The translations under genes were made by a program, and so were the position numbers. The notes below the pieces were generated by a model that saw only the letters and a program-made list of their open reading frames with translations, was not told where the DNA came from and ran no database searches. DNA of 64,000 nucleotides from Pseudohalocynthiibacter aestuariivivens (GTDB taxonomy: Bacteria > Pseudomonadota > Alphaproteobacteria > Rhodobacterales > Rhodobacteraceae): positions 186,001-250,000 of the forward strand of contig NZ_JAGFNU010000002.1 of NCBI RefSeq assembly GCF_018457175.1, in the 5' to 3' direction. Shown piece after piece: positions 54,601 to 62,791 of this stretch (within the stretch, counting starts at the first letter, position 1; each line of letters begins with the position of its first letter).

Positions 54601-56411
54601 TCCTTCCACCACCAGACGTCGGGCAAAAACCCAACCCAGTCGCCATACATCGGTAAAGTCTCCGGATACTGCAGCTGACGCACATGAGCAATACGTGAAA
54701 TATTCCACTGGTATATCGGAATGACATATCGGCCCGTTGTGAGAACCCGATCAAGGGCGCGGGTCGCTGCGACAAACTCATCTCTGTTTTCTGATTGCAG
54801 GATGGCATCAATCATCGCTTCAGCAGCCGGAGACTCCATTCCCATCCAATTGCGCGACCCTGGCTCTGTTGCTCCCTCTGAACTCCAATAGAGCCTCTGT
54901 TCATTGCCCGGACTAAGCGACAAGCCGCGCCGGTAATACGTCATGTCAAAATCATATGTGGTTGTGCGTTCCTGATACTGCGCGCTGTCAATCACGGTGA
55001 CGGTTGGGGTAACGCCAAGCCGTTGCAGGGATTGGGTGTAAATATTGATGATCGACTGGTTCTCAGCACTGCCTTGTTTTAGCAGAATTTCAAATGTGAA
55101 TGGCTGTCCCTGGGCATTCTTCATCACACCTTCCTGTACTGTCCAGCCAGCCTGCTCCATCAAACGCAGCGCAGCGCGCAGGTTTTTGCGGTTGCGTTCT
55201 GTTCCATCAGAGACCGGCAGCGAATAGCCCTCAAGCGCGCCCGGCAACAGTTCGTCCCTGAAAGGCGCCAGAAGTTCAGCCACGCGACCTTCTGCTGGCC
55301 CGTCTCGCATTCCCAAAACAGAGTTTGAAAAGTATGACGTGATCCTTGGCTGCTGACCGTTTGTCTTGGTTGCGTTTATGAACTCGAAGTTAAAAACGTG
55401 AATCATCGCATCTCGCACCCGCCAGTCCTTGAACTGGTCTTGCCGTGTGTTCATCACGAAACCGGTAATGCCGGAAGGGCGTTGATGCGGGACAATTGAT
55501 TTCACGATATCGCCAGACTGAACCTCGGGAAAATCATACTGTGTTTCCCAGTCGGAGACGTTGAATTCCCTTTTGAGAGATAGCTCACCGCCTTTGAAGG
55601 CCTGTAAAAGCAGGCTGGCATCTGTGTAAAAATCAATACGGATTTCATCAATATTATTTGTTCCGCGCCGAAAGGGCAGGTCACGCCCCCAATAGTCAGG
55701 GCTGCGTCTGAGTTTTACAAAACGCCCGGCTTCAAATTCCTCAACAACGTAGGGTGCAGTTCCAATTGGAATATTCTCAAGTCCGGATTGCGTAAAATCT
55801 AGCCCGTCCCATTGTGACTTTTTCAGGATCGGGCGAAGCCCCATCAGCAGGGCAAGTTCACGATCTTCAACATTGAACGTGAACCTTACAGTACGCTCAC
55901 CAACCACCTCTGTGCTGGCGACTTTAGCCCATGCCCCGTGATAGCGCGGATGCCCAACCGTGCCGAGTGTTTCGTATGACCATATGACGTCATCCAGCGT
56001 GACAGGGTTGCCATCTGAGAATCGTGCCTCTTTGCGCAGCGTGAATTCCACCCATTCCCGATTCGGTCCTGTCTCTACCGATTCGGCCAAAAGACCGTAC
56101 AGCGTGAAGGGTTCATCCCAGCTTCTGCCCATCAAACTTTCATAAGTCAGGAACTGTAGCTGCCAGGGAACAGTGCCTTTCAGGATGAAAGGATTGAGCG
56201 AATCAAAGCCACCAGATTCGCCAACAACGATGCGCCCCCCCTTTGGTGCATCGGGGTTCGCATAGGGCAGAGACACAAAATCAGGTGGTAAAGCCGGTTC
56301 GCCATACATAGCTATGCCATGACGCGGTTCAGCCAGTCCGATTCCTGCGCTGCAGAACATGACAATTGCAGTCCCAAGGCATCGACACGCACGGAAATTA
56401 ATTGATCTCAT
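54597..56411 (-). CDS. peptide ABC transporter substrate-binding protein, YejA-like
   Basis: A 604-residue periplasmic solute-binding protein of family 5. A signal peptide ends near SAGIGLAEP. The mature domain begins HGIAMYGEPALPPDF with PYANPDAPKGGRIVVGESGGFDSLNPF, typical of YejA. No permease or ATPase genes (yejB, yejE, yejF) are adjacent; the downstream gene is a 39-aa lipoprotein. It is thus an orphan binding protein in this window. GAGGA lies 12 bases before the start at 56411. Confidence 0.88.
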   Translation of the reverse strand: MRSINFRACRCLGTAIVMFCSAGIGLAEPRHGIAMYGEPALPPDFVSLPYANPDAPKGGRIVVGESGGFDSLNPFILKGTVPWQLQFLTYESLMGRSWDEPFTLYGLLAESVETGPNREWVEFTLRKEARFSDGNPVTLDDVIWSYETLGTVGHPRYHGAWAKVASTEVVGERTVRFTFNVEDRELALLMGLRPILKKSQWDGLDFTQSGLENIPIGTAPYVVEEFEAGRFVKLRRSPDYWGRDLPFRRGTNNIDEIRIDFYTDASLLLQAFKGGELSLKREFNVSDWETQYDFPEVQSGDIVKSIVPHQRPSGITGFVMNTRQDQFKDWRVRDAMIHVFNFEFINATKTNGQQPRITSYFSNSVLGMRDGPAEGRVAELLAPFRDELLPGALEGYSLPVSDGTERNRKNLRAALRLMEQAGWTVQEGVMKNAQGQPFTFEILLKQGSAENQSIINIYTQSLQRLGVTPTVTVIDSAQYQERTTTYDFDMTYYRRGLSLSPGNEQRLYWSSEGATEPGSRNWMGMESPAAEAMIDAILQSENRDEFVAATRALDRVLTTGRYVIPIYQWNISRIAHVRQLQYPETLPMYGDWVGFLPDVWWWKE

Positions 56412-56490
56412 TTTGGCAACAATCCTCGGGTTCCCTTGTTTGACTAGCGCTGACGCTACCAATGCTTTGCTGTCAATTCAAACTTTTAGC

Positions 56491-56519
56491 TTGGCCAGTG
56501 GCGGTAGATTGCGTATAAG
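56491..56519 (+). promoter_or_regulatory. putative sigma70 promoter of a small RNA
   Basis: TTGGCC (56491-56496) and TATAAG (56514-56519) are 17 bases apart. Initiation near 56526 would place two hairpins and a terminator immediately downstream. Confidence 0.5.
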
Positions 56520-56525
56520 AGAGTC

Positions 56526-56601
56526 ACTGCTCGATAGGTTTCTTGCCTGTATGAAACCTGCCTCAATAACTTAACGCCAGCTTCGTGCTGGCGTTTTTTT
56601 T
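56526..56601 (+). ncRNA. candidate small RNA, about 76 nt
   Basis: No protein gene lies on this strand between 56412 and 56679, yet a strong terminator is present. Upstream of it is a perfect hairpin: AGGTTTC (56536-56542) and GAAACCT (56553-56559) with loop TTGCCTGTAT. A single-stranded linker of 13 bases leads to the terminator hairpin. A promoter with 17-bp spacing ends at 56519. The whole matches the layout of an Hfq-dependent sRNA; hfq is also in this window. I recognise no known family. Confidence 0.55.
56573..56601 (+). terminator. Rho-independent terminator of the candidate small RNA
   Basis: AACGCCAGC (56573-56581), loop TTCGT, GCTGGCGTT (56587-56595): a 9-bp perfect stem whose 3' end starts a run of eight T. 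No upstream protein gene on this strand explains it. Confidence 0.85.
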
Positions 56602-56679
56602 GTCTCTGATGACCACTAGCTGTAGATTTTGCAGGTGCAGCAATTATAGTCTCGCCGAGTATCAGAAAGAAGGGTCGTC

Positions 56680-57453
56680 ATGTCACTATCAGGAAAAACA
56701 GCGGTTATCACCGGATCCAACTCCGGCATTGGTTTGGGCGTTGCTGTGGAATTGGCCAAAGCCGGGGCGGATATTGTTCTGAACTCGTTCACGGATCGGG
56801 ATGAAGATCATGCACTGGCTGAAAGCATCGCCAGAACGCATGGAATCAATGCACGCTACATCAAGGCAGATATGTCCCAAGCGGACGACTGCCGCAGCCT
56901 GATAAAGCAGGCTGGCAAGTGCGACATCCTGGTTAACAATGCGGGCATTCAGCATGTCTGTCCGATTGATGAATTTCCCATCGACAAATGGGATGCGATC
57001 ATTGCAATCAATATGAATTCTGCGTTCCACACCACTGCTGTTGCGCTACCCATGATGCGAAATGCTGGCTGGGGCAGGGTGGTCAACATCGCCTCGGCGC
57101 ATGGTCTGACGGCGTCTCCCTTTAAAGCAGCCTATGTCGCAGCCAAACACGGGGTGGTTGGGATGACAAAAACGGTTGCTCTGGAAACCGCTGAACAGCC
57201 GATAACAGCAAATGCGATCTGCCCCGGCTATGTTTTGACACCGCTCGTTGAGGCGCAAATTCCCGATACAATGCGGGAATATGACATGAGCCGGGAAGAC
57301 GTGATCAAGAACGTTATGCTGACACGCCAACCGTCCAAAGAATTTGCAACGGTTGAGCAGATCGGCGGAACCGTTGTCTTCCTCTGTTCTGACGCGGCGG
57401 CGCAGATAACCGGAACTACCATCAGCGTGGATGGTGGCTGGACAGCGTTGTAA
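56680..57453 (+). CDS. bdhA: 3-hydroxybutyrate dehydrogenase
   Basis: A 257-residue short-chain dehydrogenase that interconverts 3-hydroxybutyrate and acetoacetate with NAD in PHB metabolism. TGSNSGIGLGVA binds NAD, NNAGIQHV is the second motif, and the catalytic Ser-Tyr-Lys set lies in NIASAHG and AYVAAKHG. The C-terminus ISVDGGWTAL is usual. AGAAGGG precedes the ATG. Confidence 0.93.
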   Translation: MSLSGKTAVITGSNSGIGLGVAVELAKAGADIVLNSFTDRDEDHALAESIARTHGINARYIKADMSQADDCRSLIKQAGKCDILVNNAGIQHVCPIDEFPIDKWDAIIAINMNSAFHTTAVALPMMRNAGWGRVVNIASAHGLTASPFKAAYVAAKHGVVGMTKTVALETAEQPITANAICPGYVLTPLVEAQIPDTMREYDMSREDVIKNVMLTRQPSKEFATVEQIGGTVVFLCSDAAAQITGTTISVDGGWTAL

Positions 57454-57472
57454 GAGACCTGCATTCCGAATG

Positions 57473-57520
57473 CGTTGCGGCGGCGGCTAAACCGATCTGA
57501 CGGACGTTGCCGCCAACGCC
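57473..57520. terminator. imperfect inverted repeat between bdhA and DUF502
   Basis: GCGTTG at 57473-57478 pairs with CAACGC at 57515-57520, with partial GC-rich pairing inside. It lies between convergent genes and may end transcription from both. No long T-run. Confidence 0.3.
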
Positions 57521-57527
57521 TTTGGTA

Positions 57528-58244
57528 TTACGACTCTGCAGTGGCAGCTGTTTTTTCTTTCTTGGTTGCCATTGGGCGGGTTGGATCTTTTCCATTCGGG
57601 TAGACCAATCCAGCGGAGATCACCAGTTTTGCGGCATCCTCCACGGTCATATCCAGTTCAATGATGTCGGATTTGGGAACGAAAAGTAAAAAGCCTGATG
57701 TCGGGTTCGGGGTCGTTGGTAGAAAGACCGAGCTGAGATGATCATCAACTGGAATCTTCTTATCTACTTCGCCCTTTGCATCTGTAGAAATAAATGCGAT
57801 CGCCCAAATCCCCTTGCGTGGATATTCAACAAGACAGGCTTTTTCGAAACTTGATTCCGCCTGGGAAAAAACCGTTTCGGCGATCTGTTTCAGACCATTG
57901 TAGACAGAGCGGACAACCGGCATCCGGTCAACCAGGCTTTCACCCCAGTTGATCAACGAACGTCCCATAAGGCCTTTGGCCATCCAACCGACAATCACGG
58001 TGAAGATCAAAAATATGATCACCCCAAGGCCACGCAGATTGATGCCAATATATTGTTCGGGGCGAAGATCGGATGGCACCAACGGCAACACCCAACTGTC
58101 CATCCAGCCTGTGACAGTCCACATCAACCAAATCGTCAGACCGATTGGCGCGATAACAACGAGTCCCGTCAGAAAGCTTGCCCGAAAACCCGACAACAAA
58201 CGGCGAGGGCGGCGTTCCGGGATATGTGGCTCGTCTTGGTTCAT
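57528..58244 (-). CDS. DUF502 membrane protein
   Basis: A 238-residue inner-membrane protein. A first helix (FLTGLVVIAPIGLTIWLMWTV) and a second (GVIIFLIFTVIVGWMAKGLMG) are followed by a conserved cytosolic or periplasmic domain (VRSVYNGLKQIAETVFS, FLPTTPNPTSGFLLFVP). This matches DUF502; function is unknown. AGGA precedes the ATG. Confidence 0.9.
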   Translation of the reverse strand: MNQDEPHIPERRPRRLLSGFRASFLTGLVVIAPIGLTIWLMWTVTGWMDSWVLPLVPSDLRPEQYIGINLRGLGVIIFLIFTVIVGWMAKGLMGRSLINWGESLVDRMPVVRSVYNGLKQIAETVFSQAESSFEKACLVEYPRKGIWAIAFISTDAKGEVDKKIPVDDHLSSVFLPTTPNPTSGFLLFVPKSDIIELDMTVEDAAKLVISAGLVYPNGKDPTRPMATKKEKTAATAES

Positions 58245-58326
58245 TCAAAGTGTCCTGTTATCAACGCAGGGAATTTAGGTCTTTCTGCGCTTTCGTACAA
58301 TAAGCACAAGTCCTTCGACGCCGTTT

Positions 58327-59241
58327 TTAATCATTTAAAGCAAAAGCGCGGGCAACTTTGCTCGCAAATCGTGCATTGTTCAAGACCAGTGCAATGTTTG
58401 CGCTAAGCGACTGACCATTGGTGAGCTCAAATATTCTGTCGAGCAGGAAGGGTGTAACAGCTTTCGCAGTGACACCCTGTTGCTCGGCCTCTTTCAATGC
58501 CTGATTGATGAGTGGTTCCAATAGGTCCTTCGATATCTCGGCCGCTTGCGGGATCGGGTTTGCAATCAACTGCCCTCCGGGAAGGCCCATTGCTCTTCGC
58601 ATTTTATGCGCTGCCGCAATCTCAGAAGGGCTGTCCATCCGTAGCGGTGCCGGAAGCCCGGAACTGCGTGACCAGAAGGCCGGAAATTCTTCTTGCCCGA
58701 CACAGATCACCGGCACGCCAAGCGTTTCCAGAACTTCAAGTGTTTTTGGTAAATCAAGGATGGCCTTCGCACCTGCGGCCACGACAGTGACTGGAGTTTC
58801 CGCAAGTTCGCGCAGGTCCGCCGAAATATCAAAACTGTCTTCTGCGCCCCTGTGCACTCCGCCGATCCCGCCAGTTGCAAAAACATGGATGCCAGCAAGA
58901 TGCGCGCTGATCATCGTTGCGGCAACAGTCGTCGCCCCAGTGCCACCTGTTGCAATGCAGGCTGCGATATCCGCACGAGACAGTTTGGCGACATCTCTCG
59001 CCTGACCCAGGGCTTGCAGTTCAGCGTCGCTTAACCCGATGTGGAGCTTTCCTTTGATCACAGCGATGGTTGCTGGCGCCGCGCCATTCTCGCGAACGCA
59101 GGCTTCAACTTTTCGCGCGGTTTCGACATTTTGCGAGTAAGGCATGCCATGCGTAATAATCGTACTCTCGAGCGCGACAATCGGGTCACCATTGACGCGT
59201 GCTTTACTAACTTCGGGTGCATAGACAAGGGGGAGCGTCAT
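58327..59241 (-). CDS. psuG: pseudouridine-5'-phosphate glycosidase
   Basis: A 304-residue enzyme that splits pseudouridine 5'-phosphate into uracil and ribose 5-phosphate. ALESTIITHGMPYSQN, then VAKLSRADIAACIATGGTGATTV and FATGGIGGVHRGAEDSFDIS, are family signatures. Its ATG overlaps the psuK stop by four bases, so kinase and glycosidase are made together as the two steps of pseudouridine breakdown. Confidence 0.95.
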   Translation of the reverse strand: MTLPLVYAPEVSKARVNGDPIVALESTIITHGMPYSQNVETARKVEACVRENGAAPATIAVIKGKLHIGLSDAELQALGQARDVAKLSRADIAACIATGGTGATTVAATMISAHLAGIHVFATGGIGGVHRGAEDSFDISADLRELAETPVTVVAAGAKAILDLPKTLEVLETLGVPVICVGQEEFPAFWSRSSGLPAPLRMDSPSEIAAAHKMRRAMGLPGGQLIANPIPQAAEISKDLLEPLINQALKEAEQQGVTAKAVTPFLLDRIFELTNGQSLSANIALVLNNARFASKVARAFALND

Positions 59242-60131
59242 AAGGGTGTTTCTCCGGACACATAGTGAGCTGCAGCAGTAAGTGCGCTCTCAAGGGCTGT
59301 CGTGCCCGTTTCACCACGGTGCTCCGCCGCGATATGGGCTGCCATAAAGGTGTCTCCGGCGCCGGTCACACGACTGACCATGACTTCCGGTGGCTGTGCC
59401 GTCAAAAGTGTTTCCTTGTCTCCCAGTGCAGCCATATTGCCACCATCACTCACCATCGCGCGAAATGCGCCGCGTTTCACCAGTGCCAATGCGGCCTCAG
59501 CTGTACTTCCAAAGTCGCGCTGGCACAGGTATCCTGCTTCTTCAAGATTGACGTAAAATGTTGCACGAGGATGCTTCAGCAACGGGTTCAATCGCTCTGC
59601 CTTGCCGGGGGACGCTGGTGCGACCCGCAGGTCTGCAGCAGCAAACAGCGGATTTTGGGAAATGTCCTCAAGCAATGTTTCGGTCAGATTGCCATCAAGC
59701 GCGACAAGCCCCGGATATGGGGCCTGAACGTTGCCGAGTGTTCCATCCGCGAGTGGACGCAGGATTTTGTCGCCTGCAGCTTCCAGCGAATGAGCGTCCG
59801 CGATCGCCGCGATCAGACCATTCGCACCTTCGACCGCCATGTAGATATCTGTGGGCAAATCATCAGAAAGATAGATATGGTCAGTGATCATGCCGATTCG
59901 TGTTGCGGTAGCCAGCAGTTCCTGACCTTCTTCGTCTTTTCCGATTGCCGTAAGCAATGCGGGCACCAGATCGAATCGGGTCAGCGTCATTGCGATATTC
60001 ATCGCAACACCACCGGGAATCCGCGCGATACGACCCGGAACGTCCGACCCAAGACGCATCGGACTTGCAGAGCGGCCAATCACATCCCAAAGAACGGAGC
60101 CGATACAAAGGATTTCCGGTATTTTTGTCAT
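59238..60131 (-). CDS. psuK: PfkB-family kinase, probable pseudouridine kinase
   Basis: A 297-residue sugar/nucleoside kinase. The N-terminal GSVLWDVIGRSASPM and GGVAMNIAMTLTRF bind substrate; the C-terminal VTGAGDTFMAAHIA has the catalytic Asp and anion hole. Pairing with psuG by a 4-base overlap assigns pseudouridine as the substrate. It starts directly after the stop of a cupin gene (TGAATG). Confidence 0.9.
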   Translation of the reverse strand: MTKIPEILCIGSVLWDVIGRSASPMRLGSDVPGRIARIPGGVAMNIAMTLTRFDLVPALLTAIGKDEEGQELLATATRIGMITDHIYLSDDLPTDIYMAVEGANGLIAAIADAHSLEAAGDKILRPLADGTLGNVQAPYPGLVALDGNLTETLLEDISQNPLFAAADLRVAPASPGKAERLNPLLKHPRATFYVNLEEAGYLCQRDFGSTAEAALALVKRGAFRAMVSDGGNMAALGDKETLLTAQPPEVMVSRVTGAGDTFMAAHIAAEHRGETGTTALESALTAAAHYVSGETPL

Positions 60132-60467
60132 TCAGGGTTTCAACGGGTAGCGATCCGGCTCTTCAAAGGCATCCATAACGAGCGTTCCGGCCTTTATTTC
60201 GGCACCGTGCACCGCACCGGATGGGATATTGTAACTGTCACCCGGCGCATATGTTTTGGCTTCACCGTCAATGGTCAGTTTTACAGATCCTTCGATCACA
60301 GTTCCCCATTGCCCAAGATGTGAATGCGGCGGAAGAACAAAATCTTTGTGAAAACGGAAGAAAACGACGAGGCCCGCATCCGAGCGAATAGCTTTTGTAC
60401 TGACTATATCCTCCGGAAAGGGAATCTCCAGGCTCGGGAATTTCTGGATGAATTCAGGTAGTTGCAT
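60132..60467 (-). CDS. small cupin protein leading the psuK-psuG operon
   Basis: A 111-residue single-domain cupin. The metal-binding motif is HSHLGQWGTVIEGSVKL (first) and DSYNIPSGAVHG (second). GGAGG lies seven bases before the ATG. It abuts psuK without a gap, so it belongs to the pseudouridine operon, where such a protein is not an established component. Possible roles are isomerase, ligand binding or an accessory step. Confidence 0.82.
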   Translation of the reverse strand: MQLPEFIQKFPSLEIPFPEDIVSTKAIRSDAGLVVFFRFHKDFVLPPHSHLGQWGTVIEGSVKLTIDGEAKTYAPGDSYNIPSGAVHGAEIKAGTLVMDAFEEPDRYPLKP

Positions 60468-60543
60468 TTAGGGACCTCCGTAATTTTGGCCGGAGCCTAG
60501 CATATGGGTTGGCGAGCGCATCTGTTTTCTAACCCTTTCAGCC

Positions 60544-60570
60544 TTGCAATCACTGAAACTTTGGTTTAAA
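60544..60570 (+). promoter_or_regulatory. putative rpsB promoter
   Basis: TTGCAA (60544-60549) and TTTAAA (60565-60570) are 15 bases apart. The start would fall about 15 bases before the structured leader. Confidence 0.4.
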
Positions 60571-60591
60571 GCGCGGCTACTTAAATCCGCA

Positions 60592-60664
60592 GGTGGGGTT
60601 TGGGCCTAATGGGGAGAAATCCCAAAAGGTCCGCCGGTTGGGCAAATGCCCTTTTACCCCCACC
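60592..60664 (+). promoter_or_regulatory. structured rpsB 5' leader
   Basis: GGTGGGG (60592-60598) pairs with CCCCACC (60658-60664), closing a branched fold. Inside are GGGCC/GGTCC (60602-60606 with 60628-60632), GGGA-GAAA-TCCC (60612-60623, a GNRA tetraloop) and GGGC-AAAT-GCCC (60640-60651). It ends about 20 bases before the rpsB ribosome site. A feedback site for S2 is a reasonable guess. Confidence 0.55.
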
Positions 60665-60691
60665 GTGGCGCAAACCGGAAAAGGAAATGGA

Positions 60692-61534
60692 ATGGCGCTT
60701 CCCGATTTCACGATGCGTCAGCTTTTGGAAGCTGGCGTACACTTTGGCCACCAGACACAACGCTGGAATCCTCGTATGGGCGAATTCATCTATGGTGCCC
60801 GTAATGGTATTCATATTCTCGATCTGACACAGACTGTTCCAATGCTGGACGCTGCTCTGAATGCTGTCCGCGAAACTGTCGCAAAAGGCGGCCGTGTTCT
60901 TTTTGTAGGCACCAAGCGTCAGGCACAGAACCCTATCGCTGAAGCCGCAGAGAAATGCGCGCAATACTACATGAACCACCGCTGGCTGGGTGGTACGCTC
61001 ACCAACTGGAAAACGGTTTCCAACTCTATCAGCCGCCTGAAAGCGATTGACGAGAAAATGGAAAGCGGTGCGGAAGGCATGACCAAGAAAGAACGTCTTG
61101 GCATGGAGCGCGAGCAAACAAAACTGCAAGCGTCACTTGGCGGTATCCGCGAAATGGGCGGTGTACCTGACCTTTTGTTTGTTATCGACGTTAACAAAGA
61201 AGATCTGGCAATCGCCGAAGCCAATAAACTGGGTATCCCGGTTGTTGCTATTGTCGACTCCAACTGCTCGCCTTCAGGGATTGACTACATCATTCCCGGC
61301 AACGACGACGCTGCCCGCGCTATTTCGCTTTACTGCGATCTGGTCGCGCGTGCAGCGCTTGACGGAATGAGCGCTCAGCTTGGCGCCGCTGGCGTTGATT
61401 TGGGTGAAATGGAAGCTGCGCTTGACGAACCTGTGGTTGCCGAAGAAGCACCAGCAGAAGAAAAACCGGCTGAAGCAGCTGCAGAAGAGACGCCGGCTGA
61501 AGCACCAGCAGAAAAAGCCGCAGTCGAAAGCTGA
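60692..61534 (+). CDS. rpsB: 30S ribosomal protein S2
   Basis: A 280-residue small-subunit protein. [33 protein letters not shown] and [21 protein letters not shown] are characteristic. The last 45 residues form an Ala/Glu/Pro-rich acidic tail, common in alphaproteobacteria and probably disordered. AAGGA precedes the ATG at 60692; the frame upstream lies in the leader. It is followed by tsf in the conserved order. Confidence 0.97.
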   Translation: MALPDFTMRQLLEAGVHFGHQTQRWNPRMGEFIYGARNGIHILDLTQTVPMLDAALNAVRETVAKGGRVLFVGTKRQAQNPIAEAAEKCAQYYMNHRWLGGTLTNWKTVSNSISRLKAIDEKMESGAEGMTKKERLGMEREQTKLQASLGGIREMGGVPDLLFVIDVNKEDLAIAEANKLGIPVVAIVDSNCSPSGIDYIIPGNDDAARAISLYCDLVARAALDGMSAQLGAAGVDLGEMEAALDEPVVAEEAPAEEKPAEAAAEETPAEAPAEKAAVES

Positions 61535-61610
61535 TCAAACAAGAACTAATTTTGGTTGCGGGCTATAAATGGCCCGCAACCAGCTTCTTACAAAAATTAG
61601 GAGAGCCGAT

Positions 61611-62486
61611 ATGGCAATCACCGCAGCACAGGTGAAAGAACTGCGCGACTCGACCGGCGCAGGCATGATGGACGCTAAAAAAGCGTTAACCGAAACAGAG
61701 GGCGATATGGAAGCCGCAGTTGACTGGCTGCGCACCAAAGGCCTTGCGAAAGCCGCAAAAAAATCCGGGCGGATCGCTGCCGAGGGTCTTGTTGCTGTCG
61801 CAGTCAATGGGGGCAGGGGTGTCGCTGTTGAAGTAAACTCTGAAACCGACTTCGTTGCGAAAAATGCGGAATTTCAGGATATGGTTAAATCCATTTCACA
61901 GGCCGCTCTGGGCGCAAGCGATGTAGATGCTCTTAGAACAACCGACCTCGGTGGAAAATCTGTTGAAGCAACGATCACAGACAAGATCGCAACCATTGGC
62001 GAAAACATGTCGCTGCGTCGCATGTCTGCAATCGAAGGTGACAGTGTTGTGTCCTATATCCACAACCAGGCAGCCGATGGCATGGGTAAAATTGCTGTGC
62101 TGGTTGCATTGAAGGGCGTTGACAATGGCATTGGCCGGCAGATTGCTATGCATGTTGCCGCAGCAAACCCGGCGTCACTTTCCGAGGCTGATATTGACCC
62201 GGCACTGGTTGAGCGCGAGAAATCTGTTTTGACCGAGCAGGCACGTGAATCTGGCAAACCCGATGCAGTTATCGAAAAGATGATTGTAGGCCGGATGAAG
62301 AAATTCTTCTCTGAAGTGACACTTCTTGGTCAGGCGTTTGTCGTGAACCCTGATCTGACAGTTGGCGACGCCGCGAAAGAAGCTGGTGTTGAGATTCTCT
62401 CGTTCGTCCGCATGGAACTGGGTGAAGGCATCGAGAAAAAAGAAGAAGACTTTGCTGCAGAAGTTGCCAAAGCGGTACAAGGCTAA
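61611..62486 (+). CDS. tsf: elongation factor Ts
   Basis: A 291-residue exchange factor that releases GDP from EF-Tu. The N-terminal [21 protein letters not shown] and the core [14 protein letters not shown] are diagnostic, and the C-terminal end has the coiled-coil. TAGGAGAG gives a strong ribosome site before the ATG at 61611. Seventy-six bases separate it from rpsB. A strong terminator follows. Confidence 0.97.
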   Translation: MAITAAQVKELRDSTGAGMMDAKKALTETEGDMEAAVDWLRTKGLAKAAKKSGRIAAEGLVAVAVNGGRGVAVEVNSETDFVAKNAEFQDMVKSISQAALGASDVDALRTTDLGGKSVEATITDKIATIGENMSLRRMSAIEGDSVVSYIHNQAADGMGKIAVLVALKGVDNGIGRQIAMHVAAANPASLSEADIDPALVEREKSVLTEQARESGKPDAVIEKMIVGRMKKFFSEVTLLGQAFVVNPDLTVGDAAKEAGVEILSFVRMELGEGIEKKEEDFAAEVAKAVQG

Positions 62487-62508
62487 GACATCTTTAAATA
62501 CGAAAAAC

Positions 62509-62543
62509 AAACGGTGCGGTCTTTTCAGGCCGCACCGTTTTTA
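62509..62543 (+). terminator. Rho-independent terminator of rpsB-tsf
   Basis: ACGGTGCGG (62511-62519) and CCGCACCGT (62530-62538) form a 9-bp stem with a 10-base loop, then TTTT. It lies 25 bases after the tsf stop. Confidence 0.9.
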
Positions 62544-62580
62544 CTTTCCGCCAATACTGGGGATAACGGCGGTTGCTCAT

Positions 62581-62616
62581 AAAGTTGCCGACCAAGTTTG
62601 ACTAAAATTGCCCACC
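62581..62616. repeat. imperfect direct repeat, possible insertion-sequence end relic
   Basis: AAAGTTGCCGACC (62581-62593) and AAAATTGCCCACC (62604-62616) differ at two positions. Repeated 'GTTGCC-GACC' blocks resemble terminal repeats of IS21-type elements as I recall them. No transposase remains. The rest of the 305-base gap from 62487 to 62791 holds two terminators and no gene I can support. Confidence 0.25.
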
Positions 62617-62743
62617 TTGGCCGACGTTCCGGTTTCCCGGTCAGATCAGGCCAATCTGCAATATTCAAAACAGCCTTCACCGAAGTTCCCAGGCTAATTG
62701 CCACCACTCACGGAACAAACCTCATTTTGCAGGTTTACGTTAG

Positions 62744-62768
62744 GTAAAGAAAGTATGGTATTCCATAC
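62744..62768 (-). terminator. terminator after the luxR gene
   Basis: On the minus strand GTATGG-AATA-CCATAC is a perfect 6-bp hairpin followed by TTTCTTT, 23 bases after the LuxR stop. Confidence 0.65.
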
Positions 62769-62791
62769 CCTTAGGTTGACCTCAACGTTAA

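Noticed and set aside
62525-62707. Minus-strand frame of 60 codons in the tsf-luxR gap
   Set aside because: It runs through the tsf terminator and has no convincing ribosome site or family resemblance.
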